64,000 nt of DNA from CAVZTX01 sp963778375 (GCA_963778375.1 CAVZTX010000034.1:1-64000), one strand, 5' to 3'; numbered from the stretch's first letter, positions 1-9,152 are shown. Notes: generated by a model not told the origin, from the sequence alone. Made by a program: numbers and translations.

Positions 1-159
1 ATTCAAATTTTGGCAACCACGCTGGAGCATCTCTCGTTTGAGCGTAGCTCCGTGCAGATCTTGCAAAAAATGAACTGCACCCGTCCGAGGGCGGAATTGA
101 AAGATGTGCTGTTACACGCGAGATGTCGGAATGTCTTTGATCCCAATCATTTCAAATAA
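1..159 (+). CDS. C-terminal fragment of an unrecognised protein, cut by the window edge
   Basis: A frame is open from base 1 to a TAA at 157-159 and encodes about 52 residues rich in Leu, Arg and Cys. It holds two Cys near its end and closes with Asp-Pro-Asn-His-Phe-Lys. No family is recognised. The start lies outside the window. Codon use looks normal, but so short a tail cannot be assigned a function. Bases 160-404 hold a copy of the GATCCTTC...GGATGACA repeat (261-288) and a TATACT -10-like box near 362, but no gene. Confidence 0.45.
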   Translation: MQILATTLEHLSFERSSVQILQKMNCTRPRAELKDVLLHARCRNVFDPNHFK

Positions 160-404
160 GATGCGTTACGGGTCAACCGAAGTTAGTACAGGAGTGTCAT
201 TCATTCGCTTCGCTCTGGGATAAGCTCTGAATGAATGCAAAGGATCGTGGTGGGCGATCCAGATCCTTCACTATCGCTCAGGATGACATTTGAGAGGTTT
301 GAAGGATGATTGGGCGCGAGGGTTCCTTCTTTGGTCACAGCATCAGTATGTAGACGCGTGTTATACTCTCTATAGTTGAGTAGCACAATAAGCTGGGGGT
401 GTCT

Positions 405-998
405 ATGTCTATTGAGACGATGCGGCTTATAAAGGTAAGGGCAAATTTGGAGTTGGGCTTTAGAGAGCGGCTGATGAGGAGTCCATTACAGTTCTTGCGA
501 GAGTATGATCTGACGGAAGATGAGAGGCGGCAAATTATTTTGCCTAATTTCGATTGGCTGTTTGAAGACAAAGTTGCGGCTATGCCCTATCCTGAGTCGG
601 ATGATGCTTTTACGCTTCTAGATGGGATGGGTATTCGGGCGATGCTGAATCTTTCTGAGGTGCCGTATCCATATGAGGCTCCCTATAAAATTGGTATGCT
701 TACTCGACATATTCCGGTTGCAGATTTTACGGCCCCCACTTTGGATCAGGTGAAAGAGGCGGTTGCGGTGATTTCCTCTTGTCTTGAGAGGGGTATGCCT
801 GTTGCGGTTCACTGTATGGCTGGTCTTGGGAGAACAGGTACGATTCTTGCCTGTTACCTGGTGGGGATGAACATAGAGGCAAACAAGGCAGTTATTACAA
901 TTCGGGAATGGAGACCTGGCTCGATTGAGACGCCTGAACAAGAGGATGTGGTGTTTGAATATGAGCAATTCATCAAGGCACGGGATAGCAGCGGATAA
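405..998 (+). CDS. DUSP23-like dual-specificity protein phosphatase with an N-terminal helical extension
   Basis: Predicted cytosolic cysteine phosphatase acting on phospho-Tyr/Ser/Thr. The catalytic signature HCMAGLGRTG lies near residues 136-145 with Cys about 137, and a general-acid Asp sits in VADFTAP near 107. The run RPGSIETPEQE after it is characteristic of the DUSP23/VHZ type. The phosphatase core starts around residue 48 (PNFDWL). The first ~45 residues are an extra charged helical segment (RERLMRSPLQFLREYDL) not found in that enzyme. ATG 405 is preferred over the in-frame GTG at 399 because the GGGGG ribosome-binding stretch (395-399) lies just upstream of the ATG and overlaps the GTG. 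It stands alone; the nearest downstream gene is on the other strand. The family is clear; the substrate is unknown. Confidence 0.85.
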   Translation: MSIETMRLIKVRANLELGFRERLMRSPLQFLREYDLTEDERRQIILPNFDWLFEDKVAAMPYPESDDAFTLLDGMGIRAMLNLSEVPYPYEAPYKIGMLTRHIPVADFTAPTLDQVKEAVAVISSCLERGMPVAVHCMAGLGRTGTILACYLVGMNIEANKAVITIREWRPGSIETPEQEDVVFEYEQFIKARDSSG

Positions 999-1130
999 AT
1001 CTGATCCTACTACTGGATTGTGGCGGTTGAGCTATCCAAATGTACAAGCGCCTTTTTAGCTATCTCCTTGGCTAAACAAGCGGCTAGCTCCTTCGTGTTG
1101 CTCTTTCCCCACAAATGCTCGGATAGAGCG

Positions 1131-1360
1131 ATGAAGTATACTGGTAGCATGCAAAGTGCTTCTCGCTCTCACAACCAAATCGTCATCACCCAGACATTGT
1201 CAGCTTGCTCCACGCTCTGGAATGTTTCTTCCTGCTCAACTCAACAATACCAAAATTTATTGCGCACTTTGAAAGATGTTTGAAAGCTCTCATCTACTTA
1301 GCTCAGCAATACCAAATTTATTGCGCACTTTGAAAGATGTTTGAAAGCTCTCATCTGACC
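1131..1360. repeat. Dispersed repeat, locus A: leader plus two ~61-bp tandem units
   Basis: Two units containing ATTTATTGCGCACTTTGAAA recur with a 61-bp period (ttt at 1256 and 1317). A leader from 1131 (ATGAAGTATACTGG) precedes them. The same leader and three units recur at 54155-54440. The region between the phosphatase and the nitroreductase holds no other convincing gene. A short plus-strand ORF (1020-1283) runs through the repeat; see findings. Confidence 0.8.
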
Positions 1361-1426
1361 TGCGCCCAGGGAATGGTGGCAGATTTCGTTTACTCAATAT
1401 CTATTAGCTACCCGAAATGTACCTGC

Positions 1427-1786
1427 TTAGATTTCAAGATCAATAAGAACGGGTAGGGAAATTTTGGACCATTCTGTGAGGTCGTCCTCGGAGGAGGGCT
1501 GGTATTTCTCGAAAAGAAGTCGACGAGCCAGGGCATCTTCCTGGGGGTCTCTGGCCAGGTGGGCTTTGCCGGTTAGAAGTTGATCTTTGATTTTGATGGT
1601 GACGTCTGGGAGGCGGAAGGCGTTTTTTACCCAGTCTGATTTGTCTCTGCCGCCGGAAAGCAGGTAGAGGGTGTGTCCCTGGAGGGCAAACCAGATTTCG
1701 ATGGTGTGCGGGCGACCAGAGTTGCGACCGGTGGTGGTTAAGTAACAGAAGTCTTCTTGGGCTAAGTCTGCTAATTCATTTGGCAT
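1427..1786 (-). CDS. Deazaflavin-dependent (DDN-type) nitroreductase family / PNPOx-like fold protein
   Basis: A 119-residue protein with the family start YLTTTGRNSGRPHTIEIWFA (near residues 15-34) followed by LYLLSGGRDKSDWVKN. This is the arrangement of small split-barrel proteins related to the F420-dependent nitroreductase Ddn. Such proteins bind F420 or a flavin and reduce varied substrates; the substrate here cannot be told. ATG 1786 is preceded by AAAGGAAAGCACA, a good ribosome-binding site. It starts 36 nt after the kinase stop on the same strand, so the two are probably co-transcribed. Its length is near the short end of the family. Confidence 0.8.
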   Translation of the reverse strand: MPNELADLAQEDFCYLTTTGRNSGRPHTIEIWFALQGHTLYLLSGGRDKSDWVKNAFRLPDVTIKIKDQLLTGKAHLARDPQEDALARRLLFEKYQPSSEDDLTEWSKISLPVLIDLEI

Positions 1787-1822
1787 TGTGCTTTCCTTTA
1801 TGTATGTGCTGAAGGGTGTGGG

Positions 1823-3916
1823 TTAAGACGTGCCACGTAGGCGTATGGCTTCGGATTCGGCACGGCGGGCTTCAGGACGACGACGGAGGGCTTTGAGGGC
1901 TTCGGCCCTGCGTAGCCAGTGATCGGGATCGTCCTGGCGCAAGCGAATGGCCTCGTCGGCGGCTTTGAGGGCCTCTTCGTAACGGTTGAGGCGATAGAGG
2001 ACGAGGGATTTGTTGTGCCAGGCGGTGGTCAAGCTGGGATTCAGTTTCAGGGCGCGATCGTAAGCAGTGAGGGCTTCGGTGTACTGGCCCAGGTTGTAGA
2101 GGGTGTTGCCTTTGCCGTTCCAGGCATAGGAGTAGTTGGGGTCGATGGTGAGGGCATATTCGTATGCTTTGAGGGCATCGAAGTAGCGGCGAAGTTGGCG
2201 CAAGACGGTTGCTTTGCCAACCCATGCACGGACATGGCGGGGGTCGATGGTGAGGGCGGTGTCGTAAGCCTGGAGGGCACTTTCGGGTTCGCCCAGTTCG
2301 TCCAAGAGGTTGCCGCGTCTGTTCCATGCTTCGGTGTATTGGGGGTCGATCTGGGTGGCTGCTTCAAACATACGCAGGGCTTGCTTCAATTTGCGCTGAT
2401 CGTAGTAGACCTGGCCCTTGCCGAATAAGGCGGGGGCATAGTTCGAGTTCAGGTTCAGGGCGGTATCAAATGCGCTGATGGCTTCACGCTGGCGGTTGAG
2501 TATATGAAGCAATTGACCTTTGTTGTTCCAGGCTTCTATGAGCTGCGGATCGAGGCGCAGGGCGGTATCAAATGCGCTGAGCGCGGTGTCGGAGCGGCCA
2601 AGCGCTCTGAGGGCGGCGCCTTTGCCATTCCAGGCGGCAGCATTGTTGGGCTGCTGTTTCACAGCCTGCTCGAAGGCGGCAAGCGCTTCCTGATGACGAT
2701 TGAGTATGCTGAGAACGGTCCCTTTAGCAATTAGGGAAGGGATGAGCGATGAATCCAGTTGTAGTGCACGTTCAAATGAGGTTAATGCTCCCTGGTACTG
2801 AGCACGCATGCGCTGAGCCAGTCCGTAACCCTGCCATGCGAGGGCATTGTTGCTATTGGCTTTCACTGCTTTCTCGTAGGCTTTGAGGGCATCAGCGAAG
2901 CGTTTTTGCGTATAGAGCCTGTAGGCATCGGCGAGTACAGGATCGCTGCTCATGGCTAATGTCATGGTGGACTGACGTAGTGGGCGCGATGCATGAGAAT
3001 CCTTGCCTTGCAGGCGGCTCAAAACCTCCTGGGCGCTAGCCGGGCGTTTTTCGGCATCCATTTCCAGCATTTGTTGGAGTAAGGCTTCAAGGTCGGGGGG
3101 GATGGCCGGGTTGAGCTGCGAGGCGGGTCGGAAGAAGAAGGGCTGCTCGCTGGGATCGACGCCGGTCAGCAGGTGATGGAGTAAGGCTCCCAGGCTATAG
3201 ATATCCGAACGAGGTGTGCTTTGGGCTTTGCCATATTGTTCTGGCGCGGCATAGCCGGGCGAGCCAAGGGCGACGGTGTCATGCTGTTTGCCGGGCTTGA
3301 AGATACGTGCAATGCCAAAGTCAATCAAATAGAGATGGCCATTTTCGCTGATCATGACGTTAGCGGGTTTGAGATCACGAAAGATGATGGGCGGTTGATG
3401 GGTATGGAGGTAGTTCAAGACGTCGCAGAGCTGTTCTGCCCATTTGAGCACCACGTCTATAGGAAGCGGTCCACCACCAATATGTTCCAGGTATTCTTCA
3501 ATGGTTTCGCCTTCAATAAAGTCCATGACAAGGTAGGAGCGTTCATTTTCCGCGAAGTTGTCGTAGATACGCGGCAGATTGGGGTGCAGCAAGTCGGCGA
3601 GCAGATGCGCCTCGCGTTCAAAGGCGGCTTCCGCTTCCTGCAAGCGGGCAGGAGGCAATCCCGCGCTGCTCATCTCTTTGATCGCAATCGGGCGATTATT
3701 GAAACGCGTATCACTGGCTTTGTAGACTGCTCCCATGCCACCTTGCCCAATACGACTGATCAGTTGATAGCGACCGGCAAGCAAGGTCTGCTCTGGAAGG
3801 GTGCTGGTAGTATGTGTGAAGGGTAGTAGGGTAGCACAATGCTGGCAAAAGCGTGCTGTAGGGGGATTGGCCGCCCCACAATTATCACAAAATTGTTGGT
3901 TGTCCTCTGTTGTCAT
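1823..3916 (-). CDS. Serine/threonine protein kinase with N-terminal zinc ribbon and C-terminal TPR array
   Basis: A 697-residue, probably cytosolic signalling kinase. Residues 10-27 form a zinc ribbon (CDNC...CQHC). The kinase domain runs from about 50 to 305: glycine loop GQGGMG (58-63), catalytic Lys80 in AIKE, catalytic loop FRDLKPAN (179-186) and DFG (199-201). The usual HRD His is Phe. About eleven TPR units of the W-x-G-K-G type fill residues 330-690 and suggest a protein-binding platform. No transmembrane helix is visible, unlike PknB-type sensors. It lies 55 nt after rsmA and 36 nt before the nitroreductase, so it may be expressed from the rsmA side. Its partners are unknown. Confidence 0.93.
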   Translation of the reverse strand: MTTEDNQQFCDNCGAANPPTARFCQHCATLLPFTHTTSTLPEQTLLAGRYQLISRIGQGGMGAVYKASDTRFNNRPIAIKEMSSAGLPPARLQEAEAAFEREAHLLADLLHPNLPRIYDNFAENERSYLVMDFIEGETIEEYLEHIGGGPLPIDVVLKWAEQLCDVLNYLHTHQPPIIFRDLKPANVMISENGHLYLIDFGIARIFKPGKQHDTVALGSPGYAAPEQYGKAQSTPRSDIYSLGALLHHLLTGVDPSEQPFFFRPASQLNPAIPPDLEALLQQMLEMDAEKRPASAQEVLSRLQGKDSHASRPLRQSTMTLAMSSDPVLADAYRLYTQKRFADALKAYEKAVKANSNNALAWQGYGLAQRMRAQYQGALTSFERALQLDSSLIPSLIAKGTVLSILNRHQEALAAFEQAVKQQPNNAAAWNGKGAALRALGRSDTALSAFDTALRLDPQLIEAWNNKGQLLHILNRQREAISAFDTALNLNSNYAPALFGKGQVYYDQRKLKQALRMFEAATQIDPQYTEAWNRRGNLLDELGEPESALQAYDTALTIDPRHVRAWVGKATVLRQLRRYFDALKAYEYALTIDPNYSYAWNGKGNTLYNLGQYTEALTAYDRALKLNPSLTTAWHNKSLVLYRLNRYEEALKAADEAIRLRQDDPDHWLRRAEALKALRRRPEARRAESEAIRLRGTS

Positions 3917-3971
3917 GCAAAATCTTCAGCTTCTTAGAGATTATTCTCATCAATATTTTCCATCAATTATA

Positions 3972-4865
3972 TCATAGCACATCTTTCACGCGCTCCCACA
4001 ATTGTAACCATTCCGCGATGCTCAATGTTTCGGCGCGGCGGGCGGCGTCGATGTTAGCGGCGGCAAGCCAGGAACGTGTATCTTCGTTTTTGCGATGCAG
4101 TCCGTGTGTGAGGGAATTATGCAGTTGCTTACGTCGCGCCGAAAAGCCGGCCTGCACAATCCGAAAGAAACTCTCGCGCTCCTCTGGTGTAAGCGGTACG
4201 TGGGGATTCACGTCTATACGTAGAATGGCGGAGTCAACCTTCGGGGCTGGATAAAATGAAATGGCAGGCACACGCTCGATAATTTTTGGCTGTCCATAAA
4301 ACTGTATACTCACCCCTAGTAGACTCAGGTCGCCGGGGCCTGCGACGATGCGCTGGGCAACTTCGTACTGCACCATCACTACCAATAATTGCGGTCGATT
4401 GGCGCTTTCAAGGAAGTGCCGGAAGGTGGGGGCGGTGATATAGTACGGGAGGTTTGCCACCAGCTTATACGCAGCTTGACCGAATACCTCTACCGGATTC
4501 AGGTATAGCAGGTTACGAGCAAGTAGCTCAACATTCGGATAGGCGGAGGTTGTCTCGGCAAGCAAGGTGAGCATATCTCGCTCTAACTCAACGGCTACTA
4601 CGCGCTGAGCACGCTTCGCGAGTTCTCGGGTCAGTACGCCGGTTCCCGCTCCAACCTCTAATACGGTGTCGCTCGCAGCGATCTCTGCTGCATCAACGAT
4701 GCGCATCAATATAGAGCGATCAATCAAGAAATTTTGCCCGAAGGATTTGTTAGGGCGCATATGATGCGCATATAGGACGCGACGTAGCTCTTGTATATTC
4801 GTCAGGTCTATCTCTTCGCGTACATCAGTAGGAAGTTGGTTTATTTCTGTCAATCTATTCCCCAA
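3972..4865 (-). CDS. rsmA: 16S rRNA (adenine1518-N6/adenine1519-N6)-dimethyltransferase RsmA/KsgA
   Basis: The 297-residue protein dimethylates two adjacent adenines in the 3' hairpin of 16S rRNA during 30S maturation. Visible signs are the N-terminal KSFGQNFLID motif near residues 39-48, SAM motif I VLEVGAGTGVLTREL near 69-83, and catalytic motif IV NLPYYIT near 139-145. The C-terminal lobe carries the FSARRKQLHNSL stretch usual in the family. Length is slightly above the common 270-285 residues through an N-terminal extension. It heads a minus-strand run with the kinase and nitroreductase genes. Confidence 0.95.
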   Translation of the reverse strand: MGNRLTEINQLPTDVREEIDLTNIQELRRVLYAHHMRPNKSFGQNFLIDRSILMRIVDAAEIAASDTVLEVGAGTGVLTRELAKRAQRVVAVELERDMLTLLAETTSAYPNVELLARNLLYLNPVEVFGQAAYKLVANLPYYITAPTFRHFLESANRPQLLVVMVQYEVAQRIVAGPGDLSLLGVSIQFYGQPKIIERVPAISFYPAPKVDSAILRIDVNPHVPLTPEERESFFRIVQAGFSARRKQLHNSLTHGLHRKNEDTRSWLAAANIDAARRAETLSIAEWLQLWERVKDVL

Positions 4866-4960
4866 GCATTACAGTTTGTTTATAAGTTATGATGGTGAAA
4901 GTCAGCAGGGCGGAGGCAAGCTCCGCCCTGTTCATTCGTTTTGTCGTTTTACAACGTCTT

Positions 4961-5638
4961 CTACCACCAGAAAGGGCCACGCCGGTTCCAATAAGTTCCG
5001 CCACGCCGATAGCGTCCGGCGGAGAAGGCAGAGCGCAGGATAAAGCCGAAGATGCTGAGCATCATCAGGATGAGGATGATGGGCAGGGCAAGCGCGAAAA
5101 TGGTCACGCCGACTAATGCGCCAAGGCCTCCAAGCAGTAGGCCGAAGACCGCGAGAATCGGTTTGAGCATAAAAAAGAGGAATATCACGATGAATAGCCA
5201 GCCCATTGAACCGCGCTTACGCGGCTGTGGCCGTGCCCAGGGCGGTACATTCCACTGCCCTCTCTGGCCGTTTTGCCCGGTATTATAGGTGTTGTACGGG
5301 CGATAGCCTTGCTCGAAGGCATCGCCGTCAGGGCTGAATTGCCATCCTGAACTCCGGTTCTGGTTTCTGGATGATTGCTGGCCTCCATTGTTTGGCACGC
5401 TGTTCTGTTGTTTCGGGGTTGTTGTATAGTCCTGTGCCTGGTAGCCTCGCTGCATTGTTGGCTCGGCATAGCTCGATGGTGGCTCATCACGAGGTGCGCC
5501 TTCATTATTGAGCTTGCCTGACCAGTGGTAAGGATATTGTGGTTGATATATTTCATTTTCGTCGTTCAAGGCATCCTGTCCAGGGCGAGCACCAGGCTGC
5601 GCCCCTACAGACCTTGGGACAAATTCTTGTTGGCTCAT
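4961..5638 (-). CDS. Hypothetical membrane protein with a long polar N-terminus
   Basis: A 225-residue protein of no recognised family. Residues 1-135 are rich in Gln, Asn, Pro, Gly and Tyr and look disordered. Residues ~143-200 hold two or three hydrophobic segments separated by Gly-rich turns (LLLGGLGALVG). The tail is Arg/Gly/Tyr/Trp-rich (GRYRRGGTYWNRRGPFWW). ATG 5638 follows AAAGGAGACTATACC, a strong ribosome-binding site, so translation is likely. A small membrane anchor with a flexible cytoplasmic arm is a plausible inference. Confidence 0.7.
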   Translation of the reverse strand: MSQQEFVPRSVGAQPGARPGQDALNDENEIYQPQYPYHWSGKLNNEGAPRDEPPSSYAEPTMQRGYQAQDYTTTPKQQNSVPNNGGQQSSRNQNRSSGWQFSPDGDAFEQGYRPYNTYNTGQNGQRGQWNVPPWARPQPRKRGSMGWLFIVIFLFFMLKPILAVFGLLLGGLGALVGVTIFALALPIILILMMLSIFGFILRSAFSAGRYRRGGTYWNRRGPFWW

Positions 5639-5950
5639 GGTATAGTCTCCTTTGTCTTCTGCTCTCCGAATCCCGGTAACGCATTGACAAATCTCTCATA
5701 AGTATCTACGAAATCTAGATACAAGAGTTGTGACACGTTATGATACAAAATGTACGTCATGAAACGCATCAGCATCTCAATGCGTTATATTATAATGGTG
5801 TGGTATGTGTCAAATAGGCCATATGGTCCCCTTGTTTTCCCATTACAATGATGTAAACGATAAGGATGTAGTATCATCAAAAAGATGCTTATATCCTTTC
5901 TGGTATGATAAAAAGTGTATATATCTTTTTAGAGAAAGATAGGCCAACGT
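5639..5950. other. Divergent intergenic region
   Basis: These 312 bases separate the membrane protein gene (leftward) from the penicillin-binding protein gene (rightward). The sequence is AT-rich, with a TATGAT box near 5904 that could serve the rightward gene. No convincing -35 at standard spacing, repeat or small gene was found. Confidence 0.4.
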
Positions 5951-8473
5951 ATGGATGAACATAACGAGAACACAGAAGCTTCGCAAGCAGCATCAAATGA
6001 GTCGCTCAATGGCGCGAAGAATGGACATTCCGATCTTCCTATTTCATCGAATGGTGTGTCACGAGATCTCATTCCATTGGAAGAAATGAATGGAAAAGAA
6101 TTGATGGAGCATTCCGAAGGGAATGGGAGTGCTATCAGTTATACTCCTACAATTACCAGAACGCCTTCAGGCCAACTAGGGGCACAAAATTATGCTCTTC
6201 GGCGCACACATATTAACCACATGATTATACGTAGGCGGCGGCACGAACGGTCCGGTCGAAGTGGTGTTGCTGTGCCGGGTCTCATGATTACTGCTTTTGT
6301 GCTATTAGGTATCCTGCTCGCTATCTTCAGCGGTGGAATTGGCGCAGCCTTTGCCTTCTACCAGGTCAATTCGCCTGTATTGAGCGATGTCGCCAATCAT
6401 ACCCTCTTCCAGACGACACGGATTTATGACCGTAATGGTCAATTGCTTTATGAACTTTATGATCCAAAGTATGGTCGCCGCACCTACGTCAATTACCCTG
6501 ATATCTCGAAGAACGTGATCAACGCGACGGTGGCCGCCGAAGACCACACCTTCTGGACGAATGGCGGCGTTGATTTTCAAGGCATCGCGCGTGCAGCGCT
6601 TACGGACCTGCAAAACCATACCGCCGTCGAGGGTGGTAGCACCATCACACAACAGTTAGTCAAGGCCCAATTCTTTGCGAACCAGCCTCGTACGCTTCAA
6701 GTTAAGGGCCAGGAAGCTCTCCTCGCCTATGGCCTTACACAGCAATATCCCAAGTGGAAAATCATGGAAATGTATCTGAATACGATTTACTACGGGGATT
6801 TGAACTATGGGATTGAGGCTGCAGCGCAAGGCTTCTTCAACATTCAACCGAAGTGCACAAAAACACAGTGTATACCTGCTGCCGCGCAACTCGATCTTGC
6901 GCAGGCATCATTACTTGCCGGTCTGCCACAGCTTCCATCGTACTATAACCCTCTCACCAATAAGCCCGCTGCCCTTGCACGCCAGAAGCTGGTGTTACAA
7001 TCAATGGTTGATCTGGGGATGATTACTCAAAAGGATGCACTGCAGGCAGAAGCTGAGACGGCAAAGTACACTTTCCACGAGTATGACCATGGTATCCAGG
7101 CTCCGCATTTCGTGCATTACGTGATCGATCAGGTGCTTGTACCACTGCTTGGCGCGCAAAATCTGCTCGATGGGGGCTATAACATCTATACGACGCTCGA
7201 CCTCAACCTGGAGAAAAAGGTGGAGCAGATCGTGTATAGCCATCTCTATCAGGAGCAATGCGATAACTACCTGGGCTGCTATGGTCCCTTGAACATCCAG
7301 AATAACGTCAATAATGCTGCCGCGGTAGTAGAAAATCCCTTCAACGGGGAAATTCTTGCTATGGATGGCAGCGCCAATTATAACGATACAAGCCCCCAGG
7401 TTCAGGGACAATATAATGCTGCTGTGGCGCTGCGCCAGCCTGGTTCATCCTTTAAGCCGATCGTTTACGCTACGGCTTTCGAGATGGGCTGGTACCCGGC
7501 CATGATCTTGCAGGATCACAAGACGATCTTCCCTGTCCTGCTTCCACCGGATCCGAAAAATCCGACACAGCCGAATTACTACACGCCGCAAGACTACGGT
7601 GGACAATTTCATAGTGGTTTCCCTATGACCGTTCGTAACGCTATCGCCAATTCGTTCAACCTTCCGGCCCTCGATGCGATTGAATTTGCTGGTATTCCCA
7701 ACGTTCTGAATATGGCTGCTCGCCTGGGATTGACTGAGGTGGCGAGTCGACCTGCCAGTTCGCTTGGTCCATCTATGGCGATTGGCAGCGCTGAAGTCAC
7801 GCTGCTGCATTCGACAGGTGCGTATGCTACCTTCGCTAATCAAGGGGTACGCGTACCGCAGACCTCCATTTTGGAGATTACCAATAGCCAGGGGCATCCG
7901 CTGTATAAGTACGATGCCCAGCATCCCTATGGTGAACGTGCTATGGGTGCGGATGTAGCCTTCTTGATGAGCAGCATTCTCTCGGATAAGCAGTCACGCT
8001 ACCACGAGTTTTCGCCAGGGAATCCGCTTGAACTGGATCGCCCCGCCGCTGCCAAAACAGGCACGACCGATAGTTTCCGCGACAACTGGACTATGGGCTA
8101 TACTCCTTATCTCGCGGTTGGTGTCTGGGCTGGGAACAGCGATAACAGCATTATGAACAATGTGATAGGTATTACGGGTGCCGGTCCTATCTGGCATGAT
8201 ATTACGGAGTATGCCTCCAATTACTATCATTACCCACCGGACGACTTTGTCAGACCGCCTGATGTACATGCCGGTACGGTCTCCGCGATTACGGGCCTTC
8301 TGCCGCGACCAGGTGAGCCAACCGTGACCGACTGGTTCATCGATGGTACAATGCCAACTATCTATGGCGGCTATTCCTACAATCCACAACCTACCTGTTA
8401 TAGATATAACTGTGGCAACCCACCAACCAACGATGGCGTACCGCCAACGGGTGATGACAATAATAATGGGTGA
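5951..8473 (+). CDS. Class A penicillin-binding protein (PBP1a-type transglycosylase/transpeptidase)
   Basis: An 840-residue bifunctional peptidoglycan synthase. It has a ~105-residue cytoplasmic tail, one membrane segment near 112-140, a GT51 glycosyltransferase domain (AAEDHTFW and GGSTITQQLVKAQ), and a penicillin-binding domain with SSFK (active Ser), SFN and KTGTT motifs. The usual FxxHxG after the catalytic Glu reads FWTNGG, so Asn replaces His. Two Cys-rich inserts (CTKTQC, CDNYLGC) and a Cys-containing Pro/Asn tail are unusual and could form extracytoplasmic disulfides. The gene lies 22 nt before the next ORF on the same strand. The tail before the membrane segment is long for the family. 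Confidence 0.95.
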   Translation: MDEHNENTEASQAASNESLNGAKNGHSDLPISSNGVSRDLIPLEEMNGKELMEHSEGNGSAISYTPTITRTPSGQLGAQNYALRRTHINHMIIRRRRHERSGRSGVAVPGLMITAFVLLGILLAIFSGGIGAAFAFYQVNSPVLSDVANHTLFQTTRIYDRNGQLLYELYDPKYGRRTYVNYPDISKNVINATVAAEDHTFWTNGGVDFQGIARAALTDLQNHTAVEGGSTITQQLVKAQFFANQPRTLQVKGQEALLAYGLTQQYPKWKIMEMYLNTIYYGDLNYGIEAAAQGFFNIQPKCTKTQCIPAAAQLDLAQASLLAGLPQLPSYYNPLTNKPAALARQKLVLQSMVDLGMITQKDALQAEAETAKYTFHEYDHGIQAPHFVHYVIDQVLVPLLGAQNLLDGGYNIYTTLDLNLEKKVEQIVYSHLYQEQCDNYLGCYGPLNIQNNVNNAAAVVENPFNGEILAMDGSANYNDTSPQVQGQYNAAVALRQPGSSFKPIVYATAFEMGWYPAMILQDHKTIFPVLLPPDPKNPTQPNYYTPQDYGGQFHSGFPMTVRNAIANSFNLPALDAIEFAGIPNVLNMAARLGLTEVASRPASSLGPSMAIGSAEVTLLHSTGAYATFANQGVRVPQTSILEITNSQGHPLYKYDAQHPYGERAMGADVAFLMSSILSDKQSRYHEFSPGNPLELDRPAAAKTGTTDSFRDNWTMGYTPYLAVGVWAGNSDNSIMNNVIGITGAGPIWHDITEYASNYYHYPPDDFVRPPDVHAGTVSAITGLLPRPGEPTVTDWFIDGTMPTIYGGYSYNPQPTCYRYNCGNPPTNDGVPPTGDDNNNG

Positions 8474-8495
8474 CTGATAGAGAGGGTCGCATTGT

Positions 8496-9143
8496 ATGGC
8501 TAATGCTTCAGATCAAACATCTCCAAATGGACAACCGCAGCAGAATAGCGGTGCTAATCGACAAAGTGAGGGGGGTGAGCGAGGTGAGGATGTCCAGGAA
8601 GTAGAGATTACGGAAGAGACAGAGGGTGATGTAGCTTTACAAGGAACTGCTCCATCTCCTCTAGGAGACGTGGCTTCGCCTGTGGAGACAAGTGCGAGTT
8701 TCCGGCCTGTGAGTCGCACGGAGCGGCGCAACCTCTGGCTCAAAGAATACGGGGACCAGGACTTTGCCTTGCAGATGTGGGCTCGATTGGTAGAGCAGCA
8801 AGACCTGGAGATCGAGATGATGCTCCAGATGCATGGGATGCTCGTTTTTGGTGTGATGGTGAGTACACTGCGATACGCGCAGTTCTACATTGATCTGAAC
8901 GAGGAGCTACATCGCGAAAACGAGCCTGAAACGGCAGATGCTTTACGCGAGTATTATACGGCTCTTGTGCCTCCACATGACCAACCGGAGATTGGGCCAG
9001 AGGGTCTGCCTGTGCTCTCTCGCCATATCCATATGCGCGATGTGACGATTATGAGTGGGGGTCATCGCATTAAGGTTCCTTATTGGCGTGGTAAGCTGTC
9101 GGAGGTTGATGGGTTTGTGGTGGGGGCTACACCTGGAGAATAG
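8496..9143 (+). CDS. Hypothetical protein following the penicillin-binding protein
   Basis: A 215-residue protein of unknown family. The first ~70 residues are acidic and polar (Gln, Glu, Gly, Ser) and look disordered. Residues 75-215 look folded, with an RNLWLKEYGDQDFALQMWARL helix-like run and a second run FYIDLNEELHRENEP. No membrane segment or catalytic motif is seen. It lies 22 nt after the penicillin-binding protein stop, which suggests co-transcription and perhaps a role at the cell wall, though that is only inferred from position. Confidence 0.7.
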   Translation: MANASDQTSPNGQPQQNSGANRQSEGGERGEDVQEVEITEETEGDVALQGTAPSPLGDVASPVETSASFRPVSRTERRNLWLKEYGDQDFALQMWARLVEQQDLEIEMMLQMHGMLVFGVMVSTLRYAQFYIDLNEELHRENEPETADALREYYTALVPPHDQPEIGPEGLPVLSRHIHMRDVTIMSGGHRIKVPYWRGKLSEVDGFVVGATPGE

Positions 9144-9152
9144 CGATGCCGA

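Noticed and set aside
1020..1283. 87-residue ORF between the phosphatase and nitroreductase as an ordinary gene
   Set aside because: It runs through the repeat, has no ribosome-binding site and no family; only its repeat-leader part shows a conserved frame, reported as a finding.
3221..3826. 201-residue plus-strand ORF opposite the kinase
   Set aside because: Antisense to the conserved kinase domain; composition bias explains its length.
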